This document shows, one piece after another, positions 55,763 to 63,962 of a stretch of DNA of 64,000 nt. The stretch spans positions 62,001 to 126,000 of the forward strand of contig JBBSEX010000007.1 of assembly GCA_038239345.1 (NCBI GenBank), read 5' to 3'. A program made the translations under genes and the position numbers. This DNA is from JBBSEX01 sp038239345 (GTDB taxonomy: Bacteria > Acidobacteriota > Terriglobia > Bryobacterales > Bryobacteraceae). Below the pieces are notes generated by a model. It saw only the letters and a program-made list of their open reading frames with translations. It did no database searches and was not told the DNA's origin. Positions within the stretch are counted from its first letter, which is position 1. Each line of letters opens with the position of its first letter.

Positions 55763-56490
55763 AAACACCGGCCGAAAAAGAACTGCTCATCATCATCCCC
55801 GCTTTTAATGAAGAGGGCGCGATCGGCGGCGTCGTGAAGGAACTGCGCGGAATTCTTCCCGGCGTTCCCGTTCTGGTGATAGACGACTGTTCGGCCGATG
55901 GCACGCGCATTCTTGCCAGGCAAGCCGGAGCCGATGTACTTTCCGTGCCCTATCATCTGGGCTTGGGTGGCTGCGTGCAAGCGGGATACAAGCTCGCCTT
56001 CGAACTGGGATACAACTATGTAATTCGGATCGACGGCGATGGCCAGCACGATCCGAATTATATTCCAGCGATCTTTAAACGATTGAAAGAGTCCAGATGC
56101 CAGATGGTTATTGGATCGCGATTTGTTGAGCGCGACGGCGAGCACACCAGCTTCTTTCGCGGCGTCGGCATCACTTTGTTTCGCATTGTCCTGCGCCCGA
56201 TTCTAGGTCGCGCCGTGCATGACCCAACCTCCGGCTTCGTGGGAGTAAATCGTGAAGCGCTGGCCGTATTCAGCCGCAGTTTCCCGCTGGAATATCCGGA
56301 GATTGAAGCCTTGGTCGTGCTCCAGCGAAAGGCTTTTCGCTTCGAGGAAGTGCCTTGCAAAATGCGCCGCCGCCGCAGCGGACGCAGCACCATCACAGCG
56401 GTAAAATCGTTCTACTACATCATTCATGTGTTGCTGGGTGTATTTGTGAATATTCTGAAGTTTGAAGGACGCTCGCGGAGAAAATCGTAA
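55759..56490 (+). CDS. Family 2 glycosyltransferase (DPM1/polyprenyl-phosphate type)
   Basis: 243 residues from the GTG at 55759, which overlaps the previous stop (GTGA) and follows GAGG at nine bases; the frame is open earlier, but the earlier part is antisense to the previous enzyme's structure. Motifs: LLIIIPAFNEEGAIGGVVKEL, VLVIDDCSADGT, YVIRIDGDGQHDPNYIPAIFKRL (DGDGQHDP metal site), GSRFVERDGEHTSFFRGVGITLFRIVLRPILGRAVHDPTSGF. This matches DPM1-like/dolichyl-phosphate-type transferases, which make polyprenyl-phosphate sugars, or related enzymes. Its product could be the donor for the TMTC-like membrane enzyme two genes downstream. The next gene overlaps by one base (TAATG). Confidence 0.9.
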   Translation: MKTPAEKELLIIIPAFNEEGAIGGVVKELRGILPGVPVLVIDDCSADGTRILARQAGADVLSVPYHLGLGGCVQAGYKLAFELGYNYVIRIDGDGQHDPNYIPAIFKRLKESRCQMVIGSRFVERDGEHTSFFRGVGITLFRIVLRPILGRAVHDPTSGFVGVNREALAVFSRSFPLEYPEIEALVVLQRKAFRFEEVPCKMRRRRSGRSTITAVKSFYYIIHVLLGVFVNILKFEGRSRRKS

Positions 56491-56855
56491 TGGATCGTCT
56501 CTTGAATGTGATGAGCCTGCTGAGCCTCGCTCTTGCGGCTCTGGTTCTTTCTTCCGTTCGCCGATCTCATATCCGCGTGGAGTATTCCGTCAGCTGGCTC
56601 GCCGCGGCGCTCGTGTTGTTCTTGGTATCGCGATCGCGGGGGATGCTCGATTGGATCGCCGGAAACCTCGGGCTGACATACCCACCGCTCGCTCTTATCA
56701 TTTTGGTTGCCTGCGTATTTCTGGTCGTCTTCTATCGGTTTTCTGTCATTATCTCGGATCTGAAGGACTCTAACATCGCGATGGCGCAACGTGTCGCCAT
56801 CCTTGAATACCGCCTCGAGTCTCTGCATGAAAAGCCCCAAGAAAAATCCCGTTAA
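56490..56855 (+). CDS. DUF2304 family small membrane protein
   Basis: 121 residues with three hydrophobic helices (LLNVMSLLSLALAALVLSSV, VSWLAAALVLFLVSRSRGMLDWIA, PPLALIILVACVFLVVFYRFS) and a C-terminal coiled coil (SVIISDLKDSNIAMAQRVAILEYRLESL). This is the DUF2304 layout. Such proteins are found beside DPM1-like glycosyltransferases in polyprenyl-sugar pathways and probably anchor or assist them. It starts at the stop of the preceding glycosyltransferase (TAATG) and overlaps the start of the TMTC-like gene by 29 bases, so all three are coupled. Confidence 0.9.
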   Translation: MDRLLNVMSLLSLALAALVLSSVRRSHIRVEYSVSWLAAALVLFLVSRSRGMLDWIAGNLGLTYPPLALIILVACVFLVVFYRFSVIISDLKDSNIAMAQRVAILEYRLESLHEKPQEKSR

Positions 56856-58572
56856 GCCCAGCGTCGCCGCCAAAGTTATCGAGCCTTTGGCTGCGGTCCG
56901 GCATCCACTCATCCTTTATTGGAAGCAGTGGCTGGCAGGCCTTGTCGTCGCGTTTATTGCCGCCTTCGCCGTGTATCAACCGGCAATCAACGGTCCGTTT
57001 CTGTTCGACGACCGTTACTTGCCTTTCATGTCTCCGGGATACGCCAACGCGCCTCTGATCGCCTGGTTGCGCGGCGTGCGGCCGATGCTGATGTTCTCCT
57101 TCTGGATGAATTATCGGATCAGCTCCATCGAACCTTATTCTTATCACCTGCTGAATCTTGTACTTCATTTTTTCAATTGCATTCTGACCGGCGTAATCCT
57201 GAAGAAGATACTGCACTGGGCGGGCGTGGGCGAACGATCGGGAATCATCCTCTCCATCTTTGGGGCTGGCATTTTCCTGCTGCACCCTCTGCAAACGGAA
57301 TCGGTAACTTACGTCGCCAGCCGTTCGGAAAATCTAAGCCTCTTCTTTTTCTTCGCTGCGTTTGCCGTCTTCGTTTGGCGTAGATCGATCGAAGTTACCT
57401 GGCTCACGGCCGCCGCGATCCTAACTCTTTTCGGCGCCGCGGTGACGGTCAAGGAACACACCGTCGCACTTCCAGCATTGCTCCTGTTGACCGATTATTT
57501 CTGGAACCCTGGATTTACGCTCGATGGCATCAAGAAAAACTGGCGGCTCTATCTGCCCATCGCAGTTGGCGGAGCTCTCGGTGTGGTCGTCGTACTTCGG
57601 GTCTTAGGCGCCGCGGACACAGCGGGCTTCAAGATGAAGGACCTGACCTGGTACCAATACTTTTTCACGCAATGCCGTGTGATCTGGTTGTATTTGCGAT
57701 TCTATATATTCCCGTTCGGGCAGAATATCGACCCTGACTTTCCCATCTCACGCAACGTGTTCGACCATCTCGCTATCGTGGGAATGCTTGCCCTGATCGC
57801 GGCCGCTATCGCAGCATGGATTTATCGGCGCAAATATCCTCTAGCCGCTTACGGTTTTTTGTTGTTTCTAATTCTGCTTGCACCCACGTCGTCCTTCGTG
57901 CCGATCAAGGATGTCGTGGCGGAGCGCCGCATGTACCTGCCGTTCCTGGGCTTGATTTTGATGACTCTGGAAGTAGTTCGACGCTGGCATCCCGGGACTG
58001 GAACACTGGTGGCGGCGCTGCTGGCCGTGCTGGCCGCGGAAGGCGCCGTTACATACAACCGCAACCAGGTGTGGAGTAATTCGGTCTCGCTCTGGCAAGA
58101 CACGGTGAACAAATCTCCGGCGAAGGCGCGGCCGCGCTTTCAATTGGCGTACGCCTTTTTTCAAGAGGGGCAATGCGCGCTGGCGGCGCAGGAATATTCG
58201 AACGCCTCAAAATTGCAGGCTCCCGATTTTGGGCTCCTGGTCGATTGGGCACTCGCTGAAGATTGCGCGGGAAATTCCGCATTGGCCCTAGAGAAGTTAC
58301 AACAAGCCGCGAAGCTGGAACGGAGCGCCCACGTCTTCGCGTTGCTCGGCATGGTGTACGGCAAGGCGGGTAATCGCGCCGATTCGCTCGCCGCTCTAGA
58401 CACCGCGATACAGTTGGACCCGCGCTTCGATATGACTTACGTTTATCGCGGCAACGTTTATGCCGGCAATCAGGAGAACGCCGCGGCCGCGGAGGAATAC
58501 CAGAAGGCGTTGGCGATCAATCCGTCTAATCAATCGGCACAGGCGGGGCTACAGATGGTGTCGCGCAAGTGA
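56827..58572 (+). CDS. TMTC-like membrane glycosyltransferase (GT-C) with C-terminal TPRs
   Basis: 581 residues from the ATG at 56827. Ten to eleven membrane helices span ~30-415; the early loop YQPAINGPFLFDDRYLPF has the DDR acid motif of GT-C mannosyl-type transferases, and RPMLMFSFWMNYRISSIEPYSYHLLNLVLHFFNC matches TMTC proteins. Residues ~430-580 hold three to four TPR units (ALAAQEYSNASKLQAPDFGLLVDWALAEDCAGNSALALEKLQQAAKLERSAHVFALLGMVYGKAGNRADSLAALDTAIQLDPR). It should transfer a sugar from a polyprenyl-phosphate donor to a protein or lipid in the periplasm. The donor may come from the DPM1-like enzyme two genes upstream. It overlaps the next gene by four bases (GTGA). Confidence 0.9.
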   Translation: MKSPKKNPVKPSVAAKVIEPLAAVRHPLILYWKQWLAGLVVAFIAAFAVYQPAINGPFLFDDRYLPFMSPGYANAPLIAWLRGVRPMLMFSFWMNYRISSIEPYSYHLLNLVLHFFNCILTGVILKKILHWAGVGERSGIILSIFGAGIFLLHPLQTESVTYVASRSENLSLFFFFAAFAVFVWRRSIEVTWLTAAAILTLFGAAVTVKEHTVALPALLLLTDYFWNPGFTLDGIKKNWRLYLPIAVGGALGVVVVLRVLGAADTAGFKMKDLTWYQYFFTQCRVIWLYLRFYIFPFGQNIDPDFPISRNVFDHLAIVGMLALIAAAIAAWIYRRKYPLAAYGFLLFLILLAPTSSFVPIKDVVAERRMYLPFLGLILMTLEVVRRWHPGTGTLVAALLAVLAAEGAVTYNRNQVWSNSVSLWQDTVNKSPAKARPRFQLAYAFFQEGQCALAAQEYSNASKLQAPDFGLLVDWALAEDCAGNSALALEKLQQAAKLERSAHVFALLGMVYGKAGNRADSLAALDTAIQLDPRFDMTYVYRGNVYAGNQENAAAAEEYQKALAINPSNQSAQAGLQMVSRK

Positions 58573-59660
58573 ACATCGGCGTTAACGCGCTGTACCTGAT
58601 TCCTGGTGGAGTGGGCGGCACGGAAATTTATCTCCGTAATTTGCTCGCGGCTCTTGCCGGCATCGACACGGCGAACCGCTATTTCGTGTTTACCAACAAA
58701 GAAACTGGCAATGATCTTGTACCCGCTCAAGAGAACTTTGTTCACTGCCCGCAAGCGGTGAACGCGACATCACGGCCCGCGCGAATCATCTGGGAACAAA
58801 CGCTGCTGCCAATTGCCTGCCTGCGCAATAGAATCGACGTTCTCTTTAATCCCGGATTCACCGCGCCGATTTTCGCATCCTGCCCCCGCGTCACCGTCTT
58901 TCATGACCTGCAACACAAACGCCATCCCGAGCACTTCCGCGGATTCGACTTGCCTTTCTGGCGCTTCCTGCTGTGGGCTGCCATCCGCCGATCGCGGAAT
59001 GTCGTCGCCGTTTCGCAGGCCACTGCCGACGATCTAAAGCTCTTTTATCGCGTTCCCGATAAGCGAATCACGATTGTCCCGCATGGGGTCGAAGCGGAAT
59101 TTTTCGCCATCGCCAAAACACGGGCAACAGATTCATTCCTGCTTTGCGTATCGACGCTTCATCCGCATAAAAACTTGGCGCGCCTTGTACGGGCCTTTGC
59201 TGCTTTCGAGCGCAAGGAGCCGGGATTTAAGCTGATTATCGCCGGCATGCGTGGACACTTTGCCGAAGAACTCGAAGGGATAATTGCGGCGGCGAATCTC
59301 AAAGAATCGGTAACCCTCACCGGCTGGGTTCCGCGCGAGGATCTTTACGATCTTTATCGTCGAGCCCACGCCTTCGTCTACCCTTCCACTTTTGAAGGTT
59401 TCGGCATGCCCGTCCTTGAAGCAATGGCGGCGGGCGTACCCGTCGCTTGCTCCGACATTCCACCCCTTCGGGAAATCGCCGGCAAAGCTGCCATCTTCTT
59501 TAATCCCGGGGAAGAAGCCGGTCTGGAATTCGCCTTAAGCGAAATCAGCATCGATCGCGCTCTGCGCTCGCGTCTTGCAAAAGCAGGACCCCTGCAAGCC
59601 GCGCAATTCACCTGGGCCGAATCAGCGAAAAGAACGCTCGCCGCCCTCCAGTTACACTAG
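58569..59660 (+). CDS. Family 4 glycosyltransferase
   Basis: 363 residues from a GTG overlapping the previous stop (GTGA). A GT-B fold enzyme: MNIGVNALYLIPGGVGGTEIYLRNLLAAL at the start (acceptor-side glycine loop), VFHDLQHKRHPEHFRGFDLPFW, and a donor-side domain with FLLCVSTLHPHKNLARLVRAFAAFERKEPGFKLIIAGMRG, VTLTGWVPREDLYDLYRRAHAFVYPSTFEGFGMPVLEAMAAGVPVACSDIPPLREIAGKAAIFFNPGEE. The EGFGMPVLEAMAAGVPV part carries the E-x7-E nucleotide-sugar motif. It is the last glycosylation gene of the operon, and dnaG begins 13 bases after its stop. Confidence 0.92.
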   Translation: MNIGVNALYLIPGGVGGTEIYLRNLLAALAGIDTANRYFVFTNKETGNDLVPAQENFVHCPQAVNATSRPARIIWEQTLLPIACLRNRIDVLFNPGFTAPIFASCPRVTVFHDLQHKRHPEHFRGFDLPFWRFLLWAAIRRSRNVVAVSQATADDLKLFYRVPDKRITIVPHGVEAEFFAIAKTRATDSFLLCVSTLHPHKNLARLVRAFAAFERKEPGFKLIIAGMRGHFAEELEGIIAAANLKESVTLTGWVPREDLYDLYRRAHAFVYPSTFEGFGMPVLEAMAAGVPVACSDIPPLREIAGKAAIFFNPGEEAGLEFALSEISIDRALRSRLAKAGPLQAAQFTWAESAKRTLAALQLH

Positions 59661-59673
59661 AGTCTACGTCTCC

Positions 59674-61467
59674 ATGGACTTTGTCGAACACCTTAAGTCC
59701 TCCATCGATATCGTCAAAGTTGTTGGCGAATATGTGAACCTGAAAAAGGTCGGCGCTACGGCCCGCTATGTCGGGTTGTGCCCGTTTCACACCGAAAAAT
59801 CGCCCTCGTTCGGAATTAACAGCGCACTGCAGTATTACAAGTGTTTCGGCTGCGGCGCCGGCGGCGACGTTCTCAAATTTGTCCAGGAAATTGAGCGTAT
59901 CAGCTTTTACGAAGCTCTCAAATTACTGGCCGAAAAGAACGGCGTCCCTATGCCCCGGCGCGCCGAATATTCCGATCCGGCGTCGAAGCTGAGTGCCGCG
60001 ATTTTGGAAATGCATGAGATCGCCGCGCAGTTCTATCAGGCCAATTTGCAATCGCCCGGAGGATCGGAGGCGCGTGCTTACATCACCAGGCGAGGCATCT
60101 CCGAATCGCAGGTTGGTGAATTCGCTCTCGGTTATTCCGATGCCAACGGCAACACACTTTTGCGACGGCTGGAATCGTTTACCGCCGAACAACTGGAGAG
60201 CTCCGGTCTGGCCGGCAAGAGCGAAGACGGGCGAATGTACGATCGCTTTCGCGGCCGGCTGATGTTCCCCATCCACAACGAATCGGGCAAGGTGATTGGA
60301 TTCGGCGGACGTGCGCTGCGAGACGGGCAGGAGCCGAAATATCTCAACTCGCCCGAGTCGCCCGTTTATCACAAGAGTGCCGTGCTCTATAACCTTCACC
60401 GTGCTAAACAGGCGATTCGTAAGGTGGAGCATGCCGTGCTCGTTGAAGGGTATATGGACGTGATCGGGGTCTCCGCGGCGGGTGTGCAGGAAGTGGTTGC
60501 CAGTTGCGGGACTGCGCTTACGAACACACAGGTTCGCGTGATCAAACGCCTTTCCAGCCAAGGGCAACCCAACTCCGCCGGGTCGATCATAATGAACTTC
60601 GATCCCGACACGGCGGGCGCCAACGCAGCCGAGAAATCCATCCAGATGCTGCTGGAAGAAGGGCTGCGCATCCGCGTTCTTACCCTTGAGAATGGACTGG
60701 ACCCCGATGAATATGTGAAGCGCTTCGGCGCCGATATTTATCGGGCGAAACTTGAGAAAGCTTCCGGTTATTTTCACTGGCTTGCCGATCGTGCGCGGAA
60801 AAAATTCGATATGCGCGGCGCGGAAGGCCGGATGGACGCCCTGAAGTTTCTGCTGCCCGTGATTCAAAAAATTTCCGATAAGCTGGAGCGCGCGGCTATC
60901 GCCAGCGACGTTGCCAGTTATCTTGGCGTCGATCAGGGAGTGGTGCTGGATCAATTTAAAAAATCCGCCAGCGACCGCAAGGCGCCCCCACAATCCGCGA
61001 CGCGCCAGCCGTCGATTCCAGCCGTCGAGCGTCTCTTACTCAATGGCCTTCTCCACAACGCCGCGGCGCGCGATCTGATTCTCGGCCAGTTGGAAGAAAT
61101 GCCGGCGCTGGAACGCTTTGTTACCAGATCGATATTTGAGGCGGCGATTCAAACCTTCGCGGCGCAAGGCAGCGTGCCGTTCGCGCAGTTGGAAGCGCGG
61201 CTCACAGAGTCGGATAAAAATATTTTGCACGCTCTGATTGCCACCGAAGAGGCGGTGGAAGAAGAATCGATCATCGCCCAAGCCCAAGCATGTTTGAAGA
61301 TGCTGCAGCGCGCCGATGGCAAAGCGCCGCGCGACGACCTGAAGCAACAAATCAAAGTTGCCGAACGCGAAGGAAGAATGGAAGATGCACTTCGTCTCTA
61401 TGCGGATCTAGACAAGTTAGAACGCGGCGCGCGGCTACTTGACGGGCCTAATGGTGTTGTACACTGA
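59674..61467 (+). CDS. dnaG: DNA primase
   Basis: 597 residues from the ATG at 59674; the frame runs 33 codons further upstream into the glycosyltransferase gene, and the family starts at MDFVEHLKSSIDIVKVVGEYVNLKKVG. The zinc-binding domain is at 36-60 (CPFH...CFGC). The TOPRIM domain (~250-345) has VEGYMDVIGVSAAGV and NFDPDTAGANAAEKS; the central RNA-polymerase-like region (LGYSDANGNTLLRRL...GRLMFPIHNESGKVIGFGGRAL) is complete. A C-terminal helicase-binding part follows (AVERLLLNGLLHNAAARDLILGQLEEMPALERFV). It synthesises RNA primers at the replication fork. The rpoD gene follows after 100 bases, as in the classic dnaG-rpoD unit, but rpsU is not upstream. Confidence 0.97.
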   Translation: MDFVEHLKSSIDIVKVVGEYVNLKKVGATARYVGLCPFHTEKSPSFGINSALQYYKCFGCGAGGDVLKFVQEIERISFYEALKLLAEKNGVPMPRRAEYSDPASKLSAAILEMHEIAAQFYQANLQSPGGSEARAYITRRGISESQVGEFALGYSDANGNTLLRRLESFTAEQLESSGLAGKSEDGRMYDRFRGRLMFPIHNESGKVIGFGGRALRDGQEPKYLNSPESPVYHKSAVLYNLHRAKQAIRKVEHAVLVEGYMDVIGVSAAGVQEVVASCGTALTNTQVRVIKRLSSQGQPNSAGSIIMNFDPDTAGANAAEKSIQMLLEEGLRIRVLTLENGLDPDEYVKRFGADIYRAKLEKASGYFHWLADRARKKFDMRGAEGRMDALKFLLPVIQKISDKLERAAIASDVASYLGVDQGVVLDQFKKSASDRKAPPQSATRQPSIPAVERLLLNGLLHNAAARDLILGQLEEMPALERFVTRSIFEAAIQTFAAQGSVPFAQLEARLTESDKNILHALIATEEAVEEESIIAQAQACLKMLQRADGKAPRDDLKQQIKVAEREGRMEDALRLYADLDKLERGARLLDGPNGVVH

Positions 61468-61567
61468 GGTAATTCGTGGTTCGATATGAATATGCGCCAG
61501 GGTCTTTCAGCGTAGTTCATAGGGTCCAGTAGCGACGGAAGCATTAAGCGGACGATTAACTCAGCTC

Positions 61568-63199
61568 ATGGACATGGGAAAGGAAAAAGGCTTCGTTTTA
61601 TACGACGAAGTCAACGAGTTGGTCACCGAGGGATTCTCGGGCGGCCGCGAGCTTGACGATCTTCTGCAAGATCTCGATAGCGATGGCGTCGAAATACTGG
61701 AAGAGCCCAAGCTTGAGAAAATCGAGGAAGGGGAAGAAGTTCTCGACCTGGATATCGCTCAGGATGTCGGCGATAAAACCAACGACCCTGTCCGGATGTA
61801 CCTGCGCGAGATGGGCACCGTCCCGCTGCTTACCCGCGAAGGCGAGATTGAATTGGCGAAGCGCATTGAGCGCGGCCAAGGCAGCGTCCGCAAGGCTTTA
61901 TCCCGCTCCCCACTAGTAATCCGCGAGGTCCTACAGCTGGGCGACGAGCTTCGCAAGGATACAATCTCCATTCGCGACGTGCTCGTTTTGCCGGATCTTC
62001 TTGTAGCCGACGAGGAATTGGGCGGCCAGAAAACCGACCTTCTAACCACGGTTGAAGAAATCGATAAGACTTATCGGAAGGCGCAGCAGTTTCGCCAGAA
62101 AATACAAGCCGTTCCACGGCAATTGAAGCCCAAGCAACACCGTACGCTCCGCTGGAATCTGGCCCGAACGCTGGTTAAAATCTCCCGTCTTATTCGAGGC
62201 CTTCAATTCAGCTCTGGGATTCGACGTACGTTAGCCGGACGTTTGCGACGGGCCGTGGAAGACTTAAAGCCGCTGGAACGCGAGATTGCGCGCATTCAGC
62301 GCAAAGCCGAAGAGCCCACTAACGGTAACCCGGCGAAGGATCTGCGAAAAGAACTGCGGCAGTTCAGCCAGCGCATTCAGCAACTGGAAGAAGAGAGTGG
62401 CGCGAGTTCCACCGAACTTCGCCGGACCTTGCAAATCGTCGAGCGCGGCGAGATGGAAGCCGAGATTGCCAAGAAGCAACTCATCGAAGCGAACCTCCGG
62501 CTTGTGGTTTCCATAGCCAAACGATATACAAATCGCGGTCTGCAGTTCCTCGATCTAATTCAGGAAGGCAATATCGGCCTGATGAAGGCCGTGGATAAAT
62601 TCGATTATCAACGCGGATATAAATTTTCAACGTATGCAACCTGGTGGGTGCGGCAAGCGATCACCCGCGCTATTGCCGATCAAGCCCGCACCATTCGCAT
62701 CCCGGTGCATATGATTGAGACCATCAATAAGCTGGTTCGCACGCAGCGCTTGTTGCAGCAGGAATTGGGGCGCGAGCCAACCACCGAGGAATTATCGGTA
62801 AAGCTCGAGCTACCGCTAGGCAAAGTCAGAAAAGTGCTTCGCATCGCGCAGGAGCCGATCTCACTGGAAACGCCGGTGGGTGAAGAAGAAGAATCTCATC
62901 TGGGCGATTTCATCATCGACCGGCGGGTGGTCTCCCCATCCGAGGCGGTGATCAATCTCAATCTCCGCGAGCAGACCGCAGAAGTTCTGAAGACCCTTAG
63001 CCCGCGCGAAGAGAAAATTATTCGTATGCGGTTCGGACTGCAAGATGGGAGCGAACATACGCTGGAAGAAGTCGGCCAACACTTCGCTGTAACTCGGGAA
63101 CGCATCCGCCAAATCGAAGCCAAGGCGCTCCGCAAATTGCGTCATCCGAGCCGCAGCCATCGTCTGCGGGCGTTTCTCGAAACCAATATGCCGGATTAG
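61568..63199 (+). CDS. rpoD: RNA polymerase primary sigma factor
   Basis: 543 residues. Region 1.2 (DPVRMYLREMGTVPLLTREGEIELAKRIERG), a non-conserved insert (~135-290), region 2 (LVVSIAKRYTNRGLQFLDLIQEGNIGLMKAVDKFDYQRGYKFSTYATWWVRQAITRAIADQARTIRIPVHM), region 3 (ELGREPTTEELSVKLELPLGKVRKVLRIAQEPISLETPVGEEEESHLGDFI) and region 4 (SPREEKIIRMRFGLQDGSEHTLEEVGQHFAVTRERIRQIEAKALRKLRHPSRSHRL) are in order. The region 2.4 and 4.2 residues that recognise -10 and -35 elements match the standard sigma-70, in line with the TTGACA/TATAAT-like promoters seen in the window. It is the housekeeping sigma factor. It follows dnaG. Confidence 0.97.
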   Translation: MDMGKEKGFVLYDEVNELVTEGFSGGRELDDLLQDLDSDGVEILEEPKLEKIEEGEEVLDLDIAQDVGDKTNDPVRMYLREMGTVPLLTREGEIELAKRIERGQGSVRKALSRSPLVIREVLQLGDELRKDTISIRDVLVLPDLLVADEELGGQKTDLLTTVEEIDKTYRKAQQFRQKIQAVPRQLKPKQHRTLRWNLARTLVKISRLIRGLQFSSGIRRTLAGRLRRAVEDLKPLEREIARIQRKAEEPTNGNPAKDLRKELRQFSQRIQQLEEESGASSTELRRTLQIVERGEMEAEIAKKQLIEANLRLVVSIAKRYTNRGLQFLDLIQEGNIGLMKAVDKFDYQRGYKFSTYATWWVRQAITRAIADQARTIRIPVHMIETINKLVRTQRLLQQELGREPTTEELSVKLELPLGKVRKVLRIAQEPISLETPVGEEEESHLGDFIIDRRVVSPSEAVINLNLREQTAEVLKTLSPREEKIIRMRFGLQDGSEHTLEEVGQHFAVTRERIRQIEAKALRKLRHPSRSHRLRAFLETNMPD

Positions 63200-63263
63200 T
63201 CCGGCACCTAAATAGTTCACACAGAGCATACGCTTTTCGGGCTGGTGTGTTAGTCTTCGGCTG

Positions 63264-63962
63264 ATGCGATTTCTTCGTTGGACCGCACTCATTGTCATCG
63301 CAATTTGGCTGGTCTTCATCGCCGCAATCTACGCGATGATGCGGCAGCAACCGGAGACCTTCGGCGCCGGGATGGCCCGCATCCCGGGTCCCCTATTCCT
63401 TGTACTCCCCTTTGAGACACTGTGGTTGCAAGCTCGCGGCGGGGTGCTTCATGTTGGCGACGCTGCCCCCGGCTTCGATCTGGAAGCAGTGGATCATACC
63501 CATCGCGTCAAACTCTCCGATTATCGCGATAAGAAACCTGTAGTTCTGGTCTTTGGAAGCTACACTTGACCGCCATTTCGCCGGGAGGTTCCCGCGCTCA
63601 ACGAACTCTTCGATAAGTACAAGGACCGTGTGGCTTTTTACATCGTCTACATTCTGGAAGCTCACGCCAGCGATGTTTGGCAGATGGAATCGAATGTGAC
63701 TCAGAAGGTGATTTTCGCCACGCCGAAGAGTTATGGGGAACGGGGAACGGTTGCCGAGTCATGCGTGCGGAACCTCAACGTTCACATGCCCGCGCTGCTG
63801 GATAATTTTCAGAATACGACGGAGACGGCCTACACCGGCTGGCCCGATCGTCTCTATTTAATCGACCGCCAAGGCAAAGTTGTCTTCAAGAGCGCCCCTG
63901 GTCCGTTCGGCTTCCATCCGAAGGCGCTTGCGGAAAAGTTAGCCGCGCTCGCCGGCACGTAA
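63264..63962 (+). CDS. Iodothyronine deiodinase-like selenoprotein, in-frame TGA read as selenocysteine
   Basis: 232 residues if the TGA at 63567-63569 is decoded as selenocysteine (residue 102). Without that, the frame ends after GSYT and the downstream part has no good start. An N-terminal membrane helix (FLRWTALIVIAIWLVFIAAIYAM, 3-25) is followed by a thioredoxin-like domain: GDAAPGFDLEAVDHTHRVKLSDYRDKKPVVLVFGSYT-U-PPFRREVPALNELFDKYKDRVAFYIVYILEAHASDVW...PALLDNFQNTTETAYTGWPDRLYLIDRQGKVVFKSAPGPFGFHPKALAEKLAAL. The eukaryotic family has the same FGS-x-T-U-P-x-F active site, the EAHASDGW segment, and a P-E-R-L-Y-I-I / G-P-x-x-Y-x-P end. The chemistry is thus probably reductive dehalogenation or a related redox reaction; the natural bacterial substrate is unknown. 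The TGA is followed by a SECIS-like hairpin. Confidence 0.9.
63580..63597 (+). promoter_or_regulatory. Candidate bacterial SECIS hairpin after the selenocysteine TGA
   Basis: GCCGGGA (63580-63586) and TCCCG-c-GC (63590-63597) pair with one bulged base around the loop GGT (63587-63589). The loop starts 17 bases after the TGA. Bacterial SECIS elements lie directly downstream of UGA within the coding region and need a G at the start of the apical loop; the E. coli fdhF element has an AGGUCU apex, compared with AGGUU here. Confidence 0.7.

Noticed and set aside
63264..63569. A short protein ending at the TGA, followed by a pseudogene fragment
   Set aside because: The frame continues without shift, both sides match the deiodinase fold, and the TGA replaces exactly the active-site residue. 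Recoding explains this better than decay.
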